Origin: Merdivivens faecigallinarum
Lineage (GTDB): Bacteria > Bacteroidota > Bacteroidia > Bacteroidales > UBA932
Reading direction: 5' to 3'
NCBI GenBank assembly: GCA_017695055.1
Contig: JADILY010000110.1
Location: forward strand, 1-22,871
Length of the DNA stretch: 22,871 bases
In this document: piece by piece, positions 6,284-14,136 of the stretch
How the letters are laid out: each line of letters begins with the position of its first letter
Position numbering within the stretch: position 1 is the stretch's first letter
The notes under the pieces: model-generated
Seen by the model: only the letters and a program-made list of their open reading frames with translations
What the model was told of the DNA's origin: nothing
Databases searched by the model: none
Made by a program: the position numbers and the translations under genes

Positions 6284-6451
6284 TTAGAAGCAGTTTAAAA
6301 ATTTTTCTCAGAAATTTGAGACATGCTTCCGTGCAGGTTTTTTGCCGTTTTTTGAGGAGAATAGCAGCGCTATTTTACGATAAAAATGGCGGAAAGATGC
6401 CGGAATGGTGTCATAAAGAACTTTTGAAAAAATTTCAAACAGCTTCTTAAG
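6284..6451. repeat. MITE-like inverted-repeat element
   Basis: The left end TTAGAAGCAGTTTAAAAATT (6284-6303) mirrors the right end around AAATTTCAAACAGCTTCTTAA (about 6430-6450). Inside, the region around 6345-6406 also has complementary halves (GCCGTTTTTT against AAAAATGGC, and AATAGC-AGC-GCTATT), so the whole stretch could fold into one long hairpin. A related sequence lies inverted at 21166-21229. No gene is inside. Confidence 0.55.
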
Positions 6452-6456
6452 CTGTT

Positions 6457-6640
6457 CCGGAAAGTGCATTGTACTGGAATGTAGCCGGGGTAGTGCGTGG
6501 GCCATAGGGGAAAGTGCCCAGGATTCGTGGGAATATGGTTCACTTTCCCGGCGGGTTTCTGGTAGCTCCCTTGTGTAGGCCCCCTGTGGTGCCCTGTAGT
6601 GTGTAGACCAAGAAAACCGGCAAATTGGTTCACTTTCCGG
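6457..6640. repeat. Nested REP-like inverted repeats with GGAAAGTG arms
   Basis: The outer arms CCGGAAAGTG (6457-6466) and CACTTTCCGG (6631-6640) are perfect complements. Inside lies a second hairpin, GGGGAAAGTG (6507-6516) with CACTTTCCC (6541-6549), whose loop holds GATTCGTGGGAATATGGTT. Two further copies of the inner element are at 20622-20665 and 20707-20750. The region 6256-6695 has no gene. Confidence 0.65.
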
Positions 6641-6662
6641 GAAAGCAAAGACAAAAAAATCA

Positions 6663-6670
6663 TAATTTTG
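6663..6670 (+). promoter_or_regulatory. Possible -7 box of the acetyltransferase gene
   Basis: TAATTTTG fits TAnnTTTG and lies 25 bases before the ATG at 6696. No good TTTG is found at the expected spacing upstream, where the REP-like right arm lies, so this is a half-supported promoter. Confidence 0.4.
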
Positions 6671-6695
6671 CATCGATGTTAATAGGTGCTGTGTC

Positions 6696-7121
6696 ATGAT
6701 CAGGAAAATTACGGAATCGGATTATCCTTGTCTCATCGACATCTGGGAAAGTGCAGTGTCGGCTACGCATGATTTTCTGGACAGGAAAGATTTTCTCTAT
6801 TACAGGGAGCATCTTCCGGGATATTTTGAATGCGTGTCCCTGTATGGCTTTGAACAAGACGGTGTCCTTGCCGGTTTTGTTGGTGTGGCGGAAGGCAATG
6901 TCGAAATGCTGTTTGTACATGACGATTTCAGAGGCAGGGGGATAGGGAAGTCTTTGCTGCAATACGCCGTGTCCGGGCTCCGGGCTTGTAAAGTCGATGT
7001 AAATGAACAGAATACACAGGCTGTCGGCTTTTACATGCATTTGGGTTTTTCCATTGTCGGCCGGTCGGAGACGGACCCGGATGGGAAGCCGTATCCAATC
7101 TTGCACCTGGGCCTGAAGTAA
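6696..7121 (+). CDS. GNAT-family N-acetyltransferase
   Basis: A 141-residue single-domain acetyltransferase that would use acetyl-CoA to acetylate a small molecule or protein amine. The acetyl-CoA binding loop is in DDFRGRGIGKSLLQYAV (77-93), preceded by the strand VEMLFVHDDF and followed by the conserved VNEQNTQAVGFYMHLGF block. The N-terminus with SATHDFLD resembles E. coli YjaB-like enzymes. Substrate unknown. It is followed after 39 bases by the GTPase gene, possibly one transcript. Confidence 0.88.
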   Translation: MIRKITESDYPCLIDIWESAVSATHDFLDRKDFLYYREHLPGYFECVSLYGFEQDGVLAGFVGVAEGNVEMLFVHDDFRGRGIGKSLLQYAVSGLRACKVDVNEQNTQAVGFYMHLGFSIVGRSETDPDGKPYPILHLGLK

Positions 7122-7160
7122 AATTTTTAGTTTGAAGTAAAATTATTTGGGAGATATATT

Positions 7161-8411
7161 ATGAATGGAAAAGAAATCCCGGTTCTGCTTCTGACGGGTT
7201 ATCTCGGAAGCGGTAAGACTACTTTGGTAAACAGGATACTTTCCAATGCGAAGGGAATCAGGTTTGCTGTCATAGTCAATGATATAGGAGAGGTGAACAT
7301 AGATGCGGAGCTTATCCAGCAGGGCGGTGTGGTAGGTTCAAAGGACGACAGCCTTGTGGCGTTGCAGAACGGCTGCATCTGCTGTACGCTCCGGACCGAC
7401 CTTATCGAGCAGATTACCGAGCTTGTGAGGATGGACAGATTCGATTATATAGTAATAGAGGCGAGCGGAATCTGCGAGCCGGAACCGATTGCCCAGACTA
7501 TTTGTACGATTCCCACGCTTGGCGGGATTTATACCGAAAACGGCACCTGCCGTCTCGATTGCATAGTCACGGTAGTGGATGCGCTGAGGATGCGGGACGA
7601 GTTTTCGGGCGGAAATGCCCTGATACGCAAGGATTATGGAGAGGAGGATATAGAAAATCTGATAATCAGCCAGATAGAATTCTGCAACATCATACTTCTG
7701 AACAAGGTTTCTGAGGTTTCGGAGCAGGAGCTTGCGGTAATGAAACAAATCCTGAGGACACTTCAGCCAGGGGCGGAAATCATGGAATGCGATTATGCCG
7801 GTGTGGATATTGAAAGGCTTTTGGATACCGGGCTTTTCGATTTCGACAGGGCAGCAATCTCTGCCGGCTGGATAAGGGGCATAGAGAGCGAGGTTTCGGA
7901 AGAAGAAGAGGCTGAGGCGCGCAGAGGCCATCATGGCAGTGATGGCCACGTGCATGACACGCACGAGCATGAACATGGCCACGAGCACGCCCATGGCGGG
8001 CACGGGCATCACCACCATCACGACGAGGGCGAGGCGGAAGAATACGGGATAGGCACTTTTGTCTATTACCGCCGGCCGGCATTCGATATCAACAAGTTCG
8101 ACAATTTCATCGCAAAGCATTGGCCGGCCGGCGTGATACGGACTAAAGGCATTTGCTATTTTACGGACAACAGGGACATGTCCTATATGTTCGAGCAGGC
8201 CGGAAGGCAGAAACAGTTGAGGGAGGCGGGCCAATGGTATGCAACGGCGCCGGCCGAAGACCTGATACGGCTCATGCAGCAGGATCCGGGATTCATGCGG
8301 GACTGGGATGAACAGTACGGCGACCGTATGCAGAAGATAGTGTTTATAGGCAGGGACATGGACGAGGCGAAGATAAAGGAAGAACTCGACAAGTGCCTTG
8401 AAAATTATTGA
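7161..8411 (+). CDS. COG0523 (CobW/ZNG1-like) GTPase, probable metal chaperone
   Basis: A G3E GTPase of 416 residues that probably delivers a metal, often zinc, to client enzymes. The P-loop GYLGSGKTT is at 13-21, the metal-binding CxCC motif is in NGCICC near 72, ASGICEP follows at about 100, and the NKVSE guanine-binding motif is near 180. A linker (about 254-290) contains some fifteen histidines among Asp, Glu and Gly, as in YeiR/ZagA-type members that bind metal. The C-terminal CobW_C domain runs from about 295. No Zur-like operator was recognised upstream. A hairpin with a T-run at 8455-8480 may end the transcript. Confidence 0.92.
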   Translation: MNGKEIPVLLLTGYLGSGKTTLVNRILSNAKGIRFAVIVNDIGEVNIDAELIQQGGVVGSKDDSLVALQNGCICCTLRTDLIEQITELVRMDRFDYIVIEASGICEPEPIAQTICTIPTLGGIYTENGTCRLDCIVTVVDALRMRDEFSGGNALIRKDYGEEDIENLIISQIEFCNIILLNKVSEVSEQELAVMKQILRTLQPGAEIMECDYAGVDIERLLDTGLFDFDRAAISAGWIRGIESEVSEEEEAEARRGHHGSDGHVHDTHEHEHGHEHAHGGHGHHHHHDEGEAEEYGIGTFVYYRRPAFDINKFDNFIAKHWPAGVIRTKGICYFTDNRDMSYMFEQAGRQKQLREAGQWYATAPAEDLIRLMQQDPGFMRDWDEQYGDRMQKIVFIGRDMDEAKIKEELDKCLENY

Positions 8412-8429
8412 TACGGGGCCGGACCTCCG

Positions 8430-9323
8430 TTAATTCCGCGACAGGAGATATTCGCCGGGGGCCACCCCGGTGATTTTTTTAAAGACGAGGTTGAAACAGT
8501 CGAGGTTGCGGAAGCCGAGACGGCGTGCGACGTATGCCGGGGATGCGGTAGGTTCGAGGAGCATTTTTCTGGAAAGGGCTATCAGTTTCAAGTCAAAATA
8601 TTCCCGAAGGGTTTTCCCTGTCTGGAATTTAAGCATGTCGGCAAAATAATCTTCCGAAAGCCCGAGTTCGGCCGCACATGTCGCGGCCGATGGAAAGATG
8701 CGCCTTTCCAGTTTTCCTGAACAGATGAAGCTGTCCAGAAAAGAATCCATCTTTGCGAGCAGGCCCTTGTTTGTTTCTTCGCGTGTTATGAACTGCCGTT
8801 CGTAAAACCGTGTGCAATAGTCCAGAATAAGCTCGATATGCCTTGCCAGCAGGATTTTGCTGTGGGTGTCTTCCGGATAATGCAGCTCCTCGTCCATCAG
8901 AGCCAGACATTCGGTTATCTTGTTTTTCTCGCGCAGGGAAAGGTGCAGCGCCTCTTCGCGGCTGTAATTGAAGAACGAATATTTTTCCAAATCCCCGGAA
9001 GTGCTGGTGTCGCAGAACAGTTCCGGGTGGAAGGCCAGCATCCATCCCTTTTCCTGAAGCGTGCATCCCTCCTCCATGCCGAATGGCCTTTCGGGGGAAA
9101 GGAATATCATCGTGGCATCCGAAAAATCGCAGTTCCCGAACCCGCAGCACTTCCCTTTCCCGTTTTCATGCTCGATCAGCAGTACGGCGTAGAATCCGAA
9201 GCGTACTTTGCCGGTGCAGGGCAGCCCGCGGTTTTCGCCGAGCCGGATGATGCAGGCCTGCGGATAGACGGTCCTGCCTCCGAGGCGGCAGTTACATTGA
9301 TGCACTGTCTTTATATCCAGCAT
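8430..9323 (-). CDS. AraC-family regulator, copy 2 of a tandem pair
   Basis: A 297-residue regulator with an N-terminal ligand-sensing half and two C-terminal helix-turn-helix units, the second ending YVARRLGFRNLDCFNLVFKKITGVAPGEY, close to the AraC consensus. It shares the block HIELILDYCTRFYERQFITR with its neighbour, so the two are paralogues. Its N-terminal half differs more, including six to seven cysteines (CNC, CCGFGNC) absent from the other copy. Its start overlaps the end of the upstream copy by 32 bases, so they are one operon. It is convergent with the GTPase gene, 18 bases away. Confidence 0.9.
   Translation of the reverse strand: MLDIKTVHQCNCRLGGRTVYPQACIIRLGENRGLPCTGKVRFGFYAVLLIEHENGKGKCCGFGNCDFSDATMIFLSPERPFGMEEGCTLQEKGWMLAFHPELFCDTSTSGDLEKYSFFNYSREEALHLSLREKNKITECLALMDEELHYPEDTHSKILLARHIELILDYCTRFYERQFITREETNKGLLAKMDSFLDSFICSGKLERRIFPSAATCAAELGLSEDYFADMLKFQTGKTLREYFDLKLIALSRKMLLEPTASPAYVARRLGFRNLDCFNLVFKKITGVAPGEYLLSRN
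8455..8480 (+). terminator. Probable intrinsic terminator of the GTPase gene, inside the convergent araC 3' end
   Basis: CCGGGG (8455-8460) and CCCCGG (8465-8470) form a perfect GC stem with a 4-base loop, followed by TGA and seven T (8474-8480). It lies 44 bases after the GTPase stop, on the sense strand of that gene. The same bases encode the conserved KKITGVAPGEY region of the AraC protein, so the structure could be a by-product of that coding sequence. Confidence 0.45.
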
Positions 9324-10209
9324 GTCTGTACTCGTTAGGTGTATTGCCGGTGTGTTTCTTGAAGACCCGGCTGAAATGCTGAGGGTACTGGAAGCCGAGA
9401 CTGTAGGCTATTTCGCTCACGCTCTTGTCCGTCCCGATGATCATGTCCTTGGCCGCATCCATTATCCTGCCCTGTATGTATTCCTGGGCGGTACGTCCCG
9501 TCTCTTTCTTTATGAGGTCTCCGAAATAGTTGGGGGAGAGGCAGATTCTGTCAGCAAAATATTTTACCGTCGGCAATCCCTCGGACTGCGTTTTCCCGGA
9601 ATGAAAATAATCGTCGAGCAGTTCGTCGAATTTTATAACGACACTCTTGTTGACGGCGGACCTCGTTATGAACTGCCGTTCATAGAACCGCATGCAATAG
9701 TCCAATAGCAGTTCTATGTTTTTGGAGATAAGCAGTTTGCTGTGCTTGTCTATTGGGTGGGCGAGTTCCATCGAAATCTTGTCAAGGCAGTCGTTGAAAA
9801 TCATTTTCTCGTCATCCGAAAGGTGCAGGGCTTCGTTCGAGGAATAGGAGAAAAACGAGTAATGCCTGATTTCCCGCCCGAGCGAGGTCCCCCTTATCAG
9901 GTCCGGATGGAAGATGATTCCGCGGGCGAGCGGTTTTACGTTTTCATCCATCGTGACTTCGACAACCTGCCCCGGGGCGAAGCTTGTCACCGTCCCTTCC
10001 TGATAGTCGTAGGTCTGCCTTCCGTATCTGAGGTCGCCGCACTTTACCTGTTTCAGGTAGAGGGCGTAAACTCCGTAATTCATGGTGAAGTGTTTCGGGA
10101 ATTTCGTCGCTTTCGCGAGGTCTATGACAGCTACGAGCGGATGCTGGGTTTCCAGTCCGAAGAGCCGGTTGTAGGTATCCACGTTGTCGAGTCTTATTAT
10201 TTCTTCCAT
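9292..10209 (-). CDS. AraC-family regulator, copy 1 of a tandem pair
   Basis: A 305-residue regulator with an N-terminal cupin-like sensing half (about 1-185) and a C-terminal AraC DNA-binding half. The second HTH reads SEIAYSLGFQYPQHFSRVFKKHTGNTPNEYR, very near the family consensus. KNIELLLDYCMRFYERQFITR is shared with the downstream paralogue. Divergent from the MATE gene with about 160 bases between, containing a perfect palindrome and a -7 box for each direction. It most likely controls the MATE pump and its own operon. The effector is unknown. Confidence 0.92.
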   Translation of the reverse strand: MEEIIRLDNVDTYNRLFGLETQHPLVAVIDLAKATKFPKHFTMNYGVYALYLKQVKCGDLRYGRQTYDYQEGTVTSFAPGQVVEVTMDENVKPLARGIIFHPDLIRGTSLGREIRHYSFFSYSSNEALHLSDDEKMIFNDCLDKISMELAHPIDKHSKLLISKNIELLLDYCMRFYERQFITRSAVNKSVVIKFDELLDDYFHSGKTQSEGLPTVKYFADRICLSPNYFGDLIKKETGRTAQEYIQGRIMDAAKDMIIGTDKSVSEIAYSLGFQYPQHFSRVFKKHTGNTPNEYRHAGYKDSASM

Positions 10210-10256
10210 ATTCCTGAATTTTTCCGGAACCTGCCGTGGCTCCGATGTTTCCGGTA

Positions 10257-10264
10257 CAAAAATA
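10257..10264 (-). promoter_or_regulatory. Possible -7 box of the araC operon
   Basis: On the minus strand the bases read TATTTTTG, a match to TAnnTTTG, 48 bases before the ATG at 10209. No TTTG is found at the expected distance, so regulation by an activator would be consistent. Confidence 0.4.
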
Positions 10265-10316
10265 CCTGTTTTCCATAAAAAGAGTATCCCTTCGGATGCG
10301 CAAACCGTAAATTGTG

Positions 10317-10330
10317 TACTGATATCAGTA
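10317..10330. promoter_or_regulatory. Perfect 14-base palindrome, candidate operator
   Basis: TACTGATATCAGTA is its own reverse complement over 14 bases. It lies between the divergent araC and MATE genes, where the -33 region of the MATE promoter would be. A dimeric regulator could bind it. AraC proteins usually bind direct repeats, so a different factor is also possible. Confidence 0.5.
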
Positions 10331-10340
10331 AAACGTGTAT

Positions 10341-10348
10341 TAAATTTG
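10341..10348 (+). promoter_or_regulatory. Possible -7 box of the MATE gene
   Basis: TAAATTTG fits TAnnTTTG and lies 25 bases before the MATE start at 10374. The -33 position falls in the palindrome and has no TTTG, fitting activator-dependent or repressed transcription. Confidence 0.5.
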
Positions 10349-10373
10349 CCCCGTTTTCAAAAATTACGGGTAA

Positions 10374-11750
10374 ATGCGGCTGACGAAAAACAAGGGCGAC
10401 CTGACACAGGGAGGGATAACAAGGACCCTTCTGGCCTTCACGCTTCCGATGATGGCCGGGTCCCTGTTGCAGCAGTGCTACAATATAACGGACACCCTCA
10501 TTGTCGGGCAGTTCGTCGGTTCCCGGGCCCTTGCGGCGGTAGGTTCGGCCTATACACTTATGGTGTTTCTGACGTCGATATTGCTGGGGCTTTCGATGGG
10601 AAGCGGTACGGTGTTTTCGCAGCAGTTCGGGGCCGGGAATTTTTCCGGCATGAGGCGGAGCATTTTCATTTCTTTCGTGTTGACGGGAGCCATCACCGTT
10701 GTTCTGAACATAGCCGTGTTCGTGTGGATAGACCCCATATTGGGGTGGCTGAGCGTGCCCGAGGACGTTTACGGGATGATGCGCAGCTACCTCGTAATCA
10801 TTTTCGCCGGCATCGTGTTCACTTTTCTGAGCAATTTTTACTCTTCCCTGCTCCGGGCCGTAGGGGACTCCATGACACCTTTGATATTTTTCGCCGTATC
10901 GGCGGTTCTGAATATCGGTCTCGACCTGTTCTGCATCCTTGTCCTGGACATGGGCATAGAGGGCGCGGCGCTTGCGACGGTGATTTCGCAGGGCACAGGT
11001 GCGGCGCTGATAGTCCGGCATACGTACAGGAAACGTCCCGAGTTGCGCCCGAGGAAGGAGGACATGCGTTTCGACAGGACGGGTTTCATGGAAATACTTT
11101 CGTTTTCCTCCCTCACCTGTATCCAGCAGTCGGTGATGAATTTCGGCATCCTGCTCGTCCAGGGGCTCGTGAACAGTTTCGGTACCGTGGTGATGGCCGC
11201 TTTTGCCGCCGCCGTGAAAATAGATTCATTCGCCTATACTCCGGTGCAGGAATTCGGGAACGCCTTTTCGACCTTCATTGCGCAGAATTTCGGTGCCGGC
11301 AGGAAAGACCGTATCCGGCGCGGCGTGCGCAGCGCAGTGGCGACCGTGGCTGTTTTTTCCGTATTGGTGTCGGTGGCGGTGTTCATCTTCGCCCGTGCCC
11401 TGATGCTGGTTTTCGTAAGGCCCGAAGAAACGGAAATCATCCGTACCGGCATGGAATACCTCCGCATCGAGGGTGCGTTTTATGTCGGCATAGGGATTCT
11501 TTTCCTGCTTTACGGTTATTATCGCGCAATAAGGAAGCCGGGCATGTCTGTGGTGCTTACGGTCCTCTCCCTCGGTACGCGGGTCGGGCTTTCATACTGG
11601 CTCGCTTCCGTTCCGTCAATCGCCGAGACAGGAATCTGGTGGTCCATCCCTATAGGCTGGGCTCTGGCCGACATTGTGGGCATCGTATATTACCGTGTGT
11701 GCGGGAGGCATGAAAAGGCCGGTTCCATGAATGGCGAGGCTGCTGCCTGA
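10374..11750 (+). CDS. MATE-family multidrug/cation efflux transporter
   Basis: A 458-residue inner-membrane antiporter of the MATE family (NorM/DinF superfamily), expected to export organic cations or drugs using a Na+ or H+ gradient. About twelve hydrophobic segments are visible. The first block TLPMMAGSLLQQCYNITDTLIVGQFVG (about 23-50) and AVGSAYTLMVFLTSILLGLSMGSGTVFSQQFGAGN are typical, and a second-half repeat has FGTVVMAAFAAAVKIDSFAYTPVQEFGNAFSTFIAQNFGAG. The ATG is 25 bases after a -7 box. Divergent from two AraC regulators, which likely control it. Confidence 0.93.
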   Translation: MRLTKNKGDLTQGGITRTLLAFTLPMMAGSLLQQCYNITDTLIVGQFVGSRALAAVGSAYTLMVFLTSILLGLSMGSGTVFSQQFGAGNFSGMRRSIFISFVLTGAITVVLNIAVFVWIDPILGWLSVPEDVYGMMRSYLVIIFAGIVFTFLSNFYSSLLRAVGDSMTPLIFFAVSAVLNIGLDLFCILVLDMGIEGAALATVISQGTGAALIVRHTYRKRPELRPRKEDMRFDRTGFMEILSFSSLTCIQQSVMNFGILLVQGLVNSFGTVVMAAFAAAVKIDSFAYTPVQEFGNAFSTFIAQNFGAGRKDRIRRGVRSAVATVAVFSVLVSVAVFIFARALMLVFVRPEETEIIRTGMEYLRIEGAFYVGIGILFLLYGYYRAIRKPGMSVVLTVLSLGTRVGLSYWLASVPSIAETGIWWSIPIGWALADIVGIVYYRVCGRHEKAGSMNGEAAA

Positions 11751-11842
11751 GCGGTCCTGTCCTTTTTGTCGTTATTTTTATTCTAAAATGTCATTATCAT
11801 ATTTTTTCGGACTATATGGATGGCGGCTTTTGAATTTTTCCG

Positions 11843-11850
11843 TAAATTTG
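11843..11850 (+). promoter_or_regulatory. Possible -7 box of the ABC exporter operon
   Basis: TAAATTTG (TAnnTTTG) lies 19 bases before the ATG at 11870, in an A/T-rich gap between the MATE gene and the six-gene exporter. No clear -33 element is seen. It argues against the TTG at 11858 as the start. Confidence 0.45.
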
Positions 11851-11869
11851 TAAAATATTGTTGCCTGTT

Positions 11870-13207
11870 ATGAAATTTATTCTGAAAATATTTTTTCTGA
11901 CTTCTATATGTCTTTCCGCTTCCCTTGTCGGGGCGTTTCCGGTTTCCGCGCAGACTGCATCGAGACAATATACCTTAGACAGCTGCTATGTGCTTGCAAG
12001 GGACAATTATCCTATGATGAAGCAGTATGGCATCATACAGAAACTCGGGGAATTGTCGGTCAGGGATGCGCTCTCCTCCTATATTCCGCAGATTACTCTC
12101 GGCGGGGAGGCCGCCTATTACAGCGACGTGGTGGCTTTTCCCGAAAAAATAGAAGCCCTGTTCAGCCAGTTTGCGGGAATGGACTTCGAAGGGCTGAGGA
12201 ATGACCAGTACAAGGTGCTGCTGGATATCAACCAGAACCTTTGGGACGGAGGCTATTCCGGAGCGAAGAAAGCAGCTGCCATTGCCGAGGCGGAGGTTTC
12301 GGCGATGAAGACGGCCACCGAGCTGTACGGGCTTAAAAGCCGTGTGACCGAGGTGTATTTCGGCATACTTGCCACCGGGGCGATGATTGAGCAGAACGAT
12401 GTAGCCGCCGGGATTCTGAAAGACAACAGAAACATGCTGCAAGCCTGCGTGGAGAACGGGGTGGCGATGGAAAGCGACCTTGATGCCATCGATGCGGAAA
12501 TCCTGGCCAATGAGCAGAACCGTATCCGGCTCGTCGGTTCAAGGGATACCTACATACGCCTTATGTCCCTGATTACGGGCAGGCCGATGGATACCGATAC
12601 GGAGTTTCTCGTCCCCGAGGAAGCCCTTTACCGGCAGGAATACGGGGAAAACGAGGTAAAACGTTATGAACTTGCGCTTTTCGATGCCCAGGAGGCCTCC
12701 GTGGCGGCACGCAGGAAGATGGTCAATTCGTCGGTCATGCCGTCCTTCAGCCTTTTCGCTCAGGGATATTACGGTTATCCCGGAATGAATATGTTCGACG
12801 ACATGCTGAATTACAAATGGGGGTTCAACGGCGTGGTAGGCATCAGGTTCAGATGGAACATTTCCGGTTTCTTCACTAAGAAGAACCATCTGGGGCAGCT
12901 GGACCAGTCCCTCAGGACGATTGAATTGCAGCGTGAGACTTTCCTTTTCAACAACCGCCTGGAACAGGCCGGGAAGAGTGCGGAGATAGAGCAGATGCGT
13001 TCCATAATGGAACAGGACGAGAGGATTATCGGGTTGCGCCGTTCCGTCCGGGAGGCCTCCGAGGCCAGGCTTGCCAACGGGACGATTACTGCCAACGACC
13101 TTGTAAGGGACATTGCTGCGGAAACCAAGGCGCGGCTTGACAGGTCTCTCCATGAACTGGAATACCTGCAAAAAATATATGAGATGAAATATATAGTGAA
13201 CGATTAG
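11870..13207 (+). CDS. TolC-family outer membrane efflux protein
   Basis: The outer membrane channel of the exporter encoded by this operon. The 445-residue protein has a signal peptide (MKFILKIFFLTSICLSASLV, then GAFPVSAQ) with likely cleavage after SAQ near residue 28. The mature part has long alpha-helical, coiled-coil-like segments as in OEP/TolC proteins (about 40-60, 135-200, 330-430) and an internal two-fold repeat plan. The start at 11870 is preferred over an upstream TTG because it begins the signal peptide and follows the -7 box. The next gene begins 5 bases after the stop. Confidence 0.88.
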   Translation: MKFILKIFFLTSICLSASLVGAFPVSAQTASRQYTLDSCYVLARDNYPMMKQYGIIQKLGELSVRDALSSYIPQITLGGEAAYYSDVVAFPEKIEALFSQFAGMDFEGLRNDQYKVLLDINQNLWDGGYSGAKKAAAIAEAEVSAMKTATELYGLKSRVTEVYFGILATGAMIEQNDVAAGILKDNRNMLQACVENGVAMESDLDAIDAEILANEQNRIRLVGSRDTYIRLMSLITGRPMDTDTEFLVPEEALYRQEYGENEVKRYELALFDAQEASVAARRKMVNSSVMPSFSLFAQGYYGYPGMNMFDDMLNYKWGFNGVVGIRFRWNISGFFTKKNHLGQLDQSLRTIELQRETFLFNNRLEQAGKSAEIEQMRSIMEQDERIIGLRRSVREASEARLANGTITANDLVRDIAAETKARLDRSLHELEYLQKIYEMKYIVND

Positions 13208-13212
13208 ATAAA

Positions 13213-14127
13213 ATGGTCATGAAAATAAATGTTTTAACAAAATATCTGCTTTATGCCGGCCTTGCCGTGATGGCGGCTTCGTGCAAGGACGGGAACGGTG
13301 CGGCGACGGCCTCCGGTACTTTCGAGGCCGAGGAGATAACGGTTTCTGCCGAGGCTTCAGGAAAACTTGTCTCCTTCACGGTGCGTGAAGGGCAGGAGGT
13401 CTCGGAAGGGCAGGTGCTCGGGCAGATTGATTCGCTCAGCCTTTACCTTAACAAGGAACTTCTGGAGCAGAACATAGCCGCTCTGGAAACCGGCAAGCCT
13501 GATGTGGAGGCGCAGATCGGGGTGATGAAGGCCCGGCTGGAAAACGGCAGGCATGAGCTGGACAGGCTTTCCCGTCTTTTGGAGTCGGATGCCGCTACCC
13601 GCAAGCAGTATGACGATGCGGAGGCTTCCGTCAGTGTTCTGGAAAAGCAGATCGAGGCCACCGAGTCATCGCTCAACAGCAACATTGCAAGCATAGATGC
13701 GCAGATAGCAGGTCTGAAGATACAGATAGCGCAGGCGGAAGACATGCTGTCCAAGTGCAGGATAGTCTCGCCTGTGGACGGTACGGTGCTTTCGAAATAT
13801 GCCCATGAAGGGGAACTGGCTTCTGCCGGAAAGCCGCTTTTCAAGGTCGCCGACCTGGAGCATGTGTTCCTGAGGGCCTATTTTACTTCGGGGCAGCTGA
13901 AAGACATCTCGTTGGGGCAGGACGTGAAAGTCACCGCCGATTTCGGTGGCGGCAAGGTCAGGGAATATCCCGGGAAAATAGTGTGGATTTCGGCAAAAAG
14001 CGAATTTACTCCAAAGAGCATACAGACCGATGACGACAGGGAAAACCTCGTCTATGCGGTAAAGGTGGCGGTCGAGAATGACGGCTACATCAAGATAGGC
14101 ATGTTCGGAAAGGTTATATCACGGTAG
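13213..14127 (+). CDS. HlyD/YbhG-type periplasmic adaptor lipoprotein
   Basis: The membrane fusion protein that would connect the ABC transporter to the outer membrane channel. The 304-residue protein has a signal peptide ending MAASC, with Cys24 a likely lipidation site although the lipobox is imperfect (Ala at -3). Lipoyl halves flank a coiled coil: ASGKLVSFTVREGQEVSEGQVLGQID (about 49-74), the heptad-like helical region of about 80-178, then CRIVSPVDGTVLSKYAHEGE, and a beta-barrel with VFLRAYFTSGQLKDI. ATG at 13219 is an alternative start. It is 9 bases from the next gene. Confidence 0.9.
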   Translation: MVMKINVLTKYLLYAGLAVMAASCKDGNGAATASGTFEAEEITVSAEASGKLVSFTVREGQEVSEGQVLGQIDSLSLYLNKELLEQNIAALETGKPDVEAQIGVMKARLENGRHELDRLSRLLESDAATRKQYDDAEASVSVLEKQIEATESSLNSNIASIDAQIAGLKIQIAQAEDMLSKCRIVSPVDGTVLSKYAHEGELASAGKPLFKVADLEHVFLRAYFTSGQLKDISLGQDVKVTADFGGGKVREYPGKIVWISAKSEFTPKSIQTDDDRENLVYAVKVAVENDGYIKIGMFGKVISR

Positions 14128-14136
14128 TTCCGGTTT

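Noticed and set aside
6308..6697. 129-residue minus-strand frame
   Set aside because: The translation comes from the MITE-like hairpin and GGAAAGTG repeats, with no protein family.
9742..10278. 178-residue plus-strand frame over the first AraC gene
   Set aside because: It is the reverse shadow of a well-supported AraC gene.
10184..11713. 509-residue plus-strand frame
   Set aside because: It is a shadow of the MATE gene in another frame, rich in Arg, His and Gly as such shadows are in G+C-rich genes.
11858..11872. TTG start for the TolC-family gene
   Set aside because: It lies only a few bases after the -7 box; the ATG at 11870 starts a good signal peptide.
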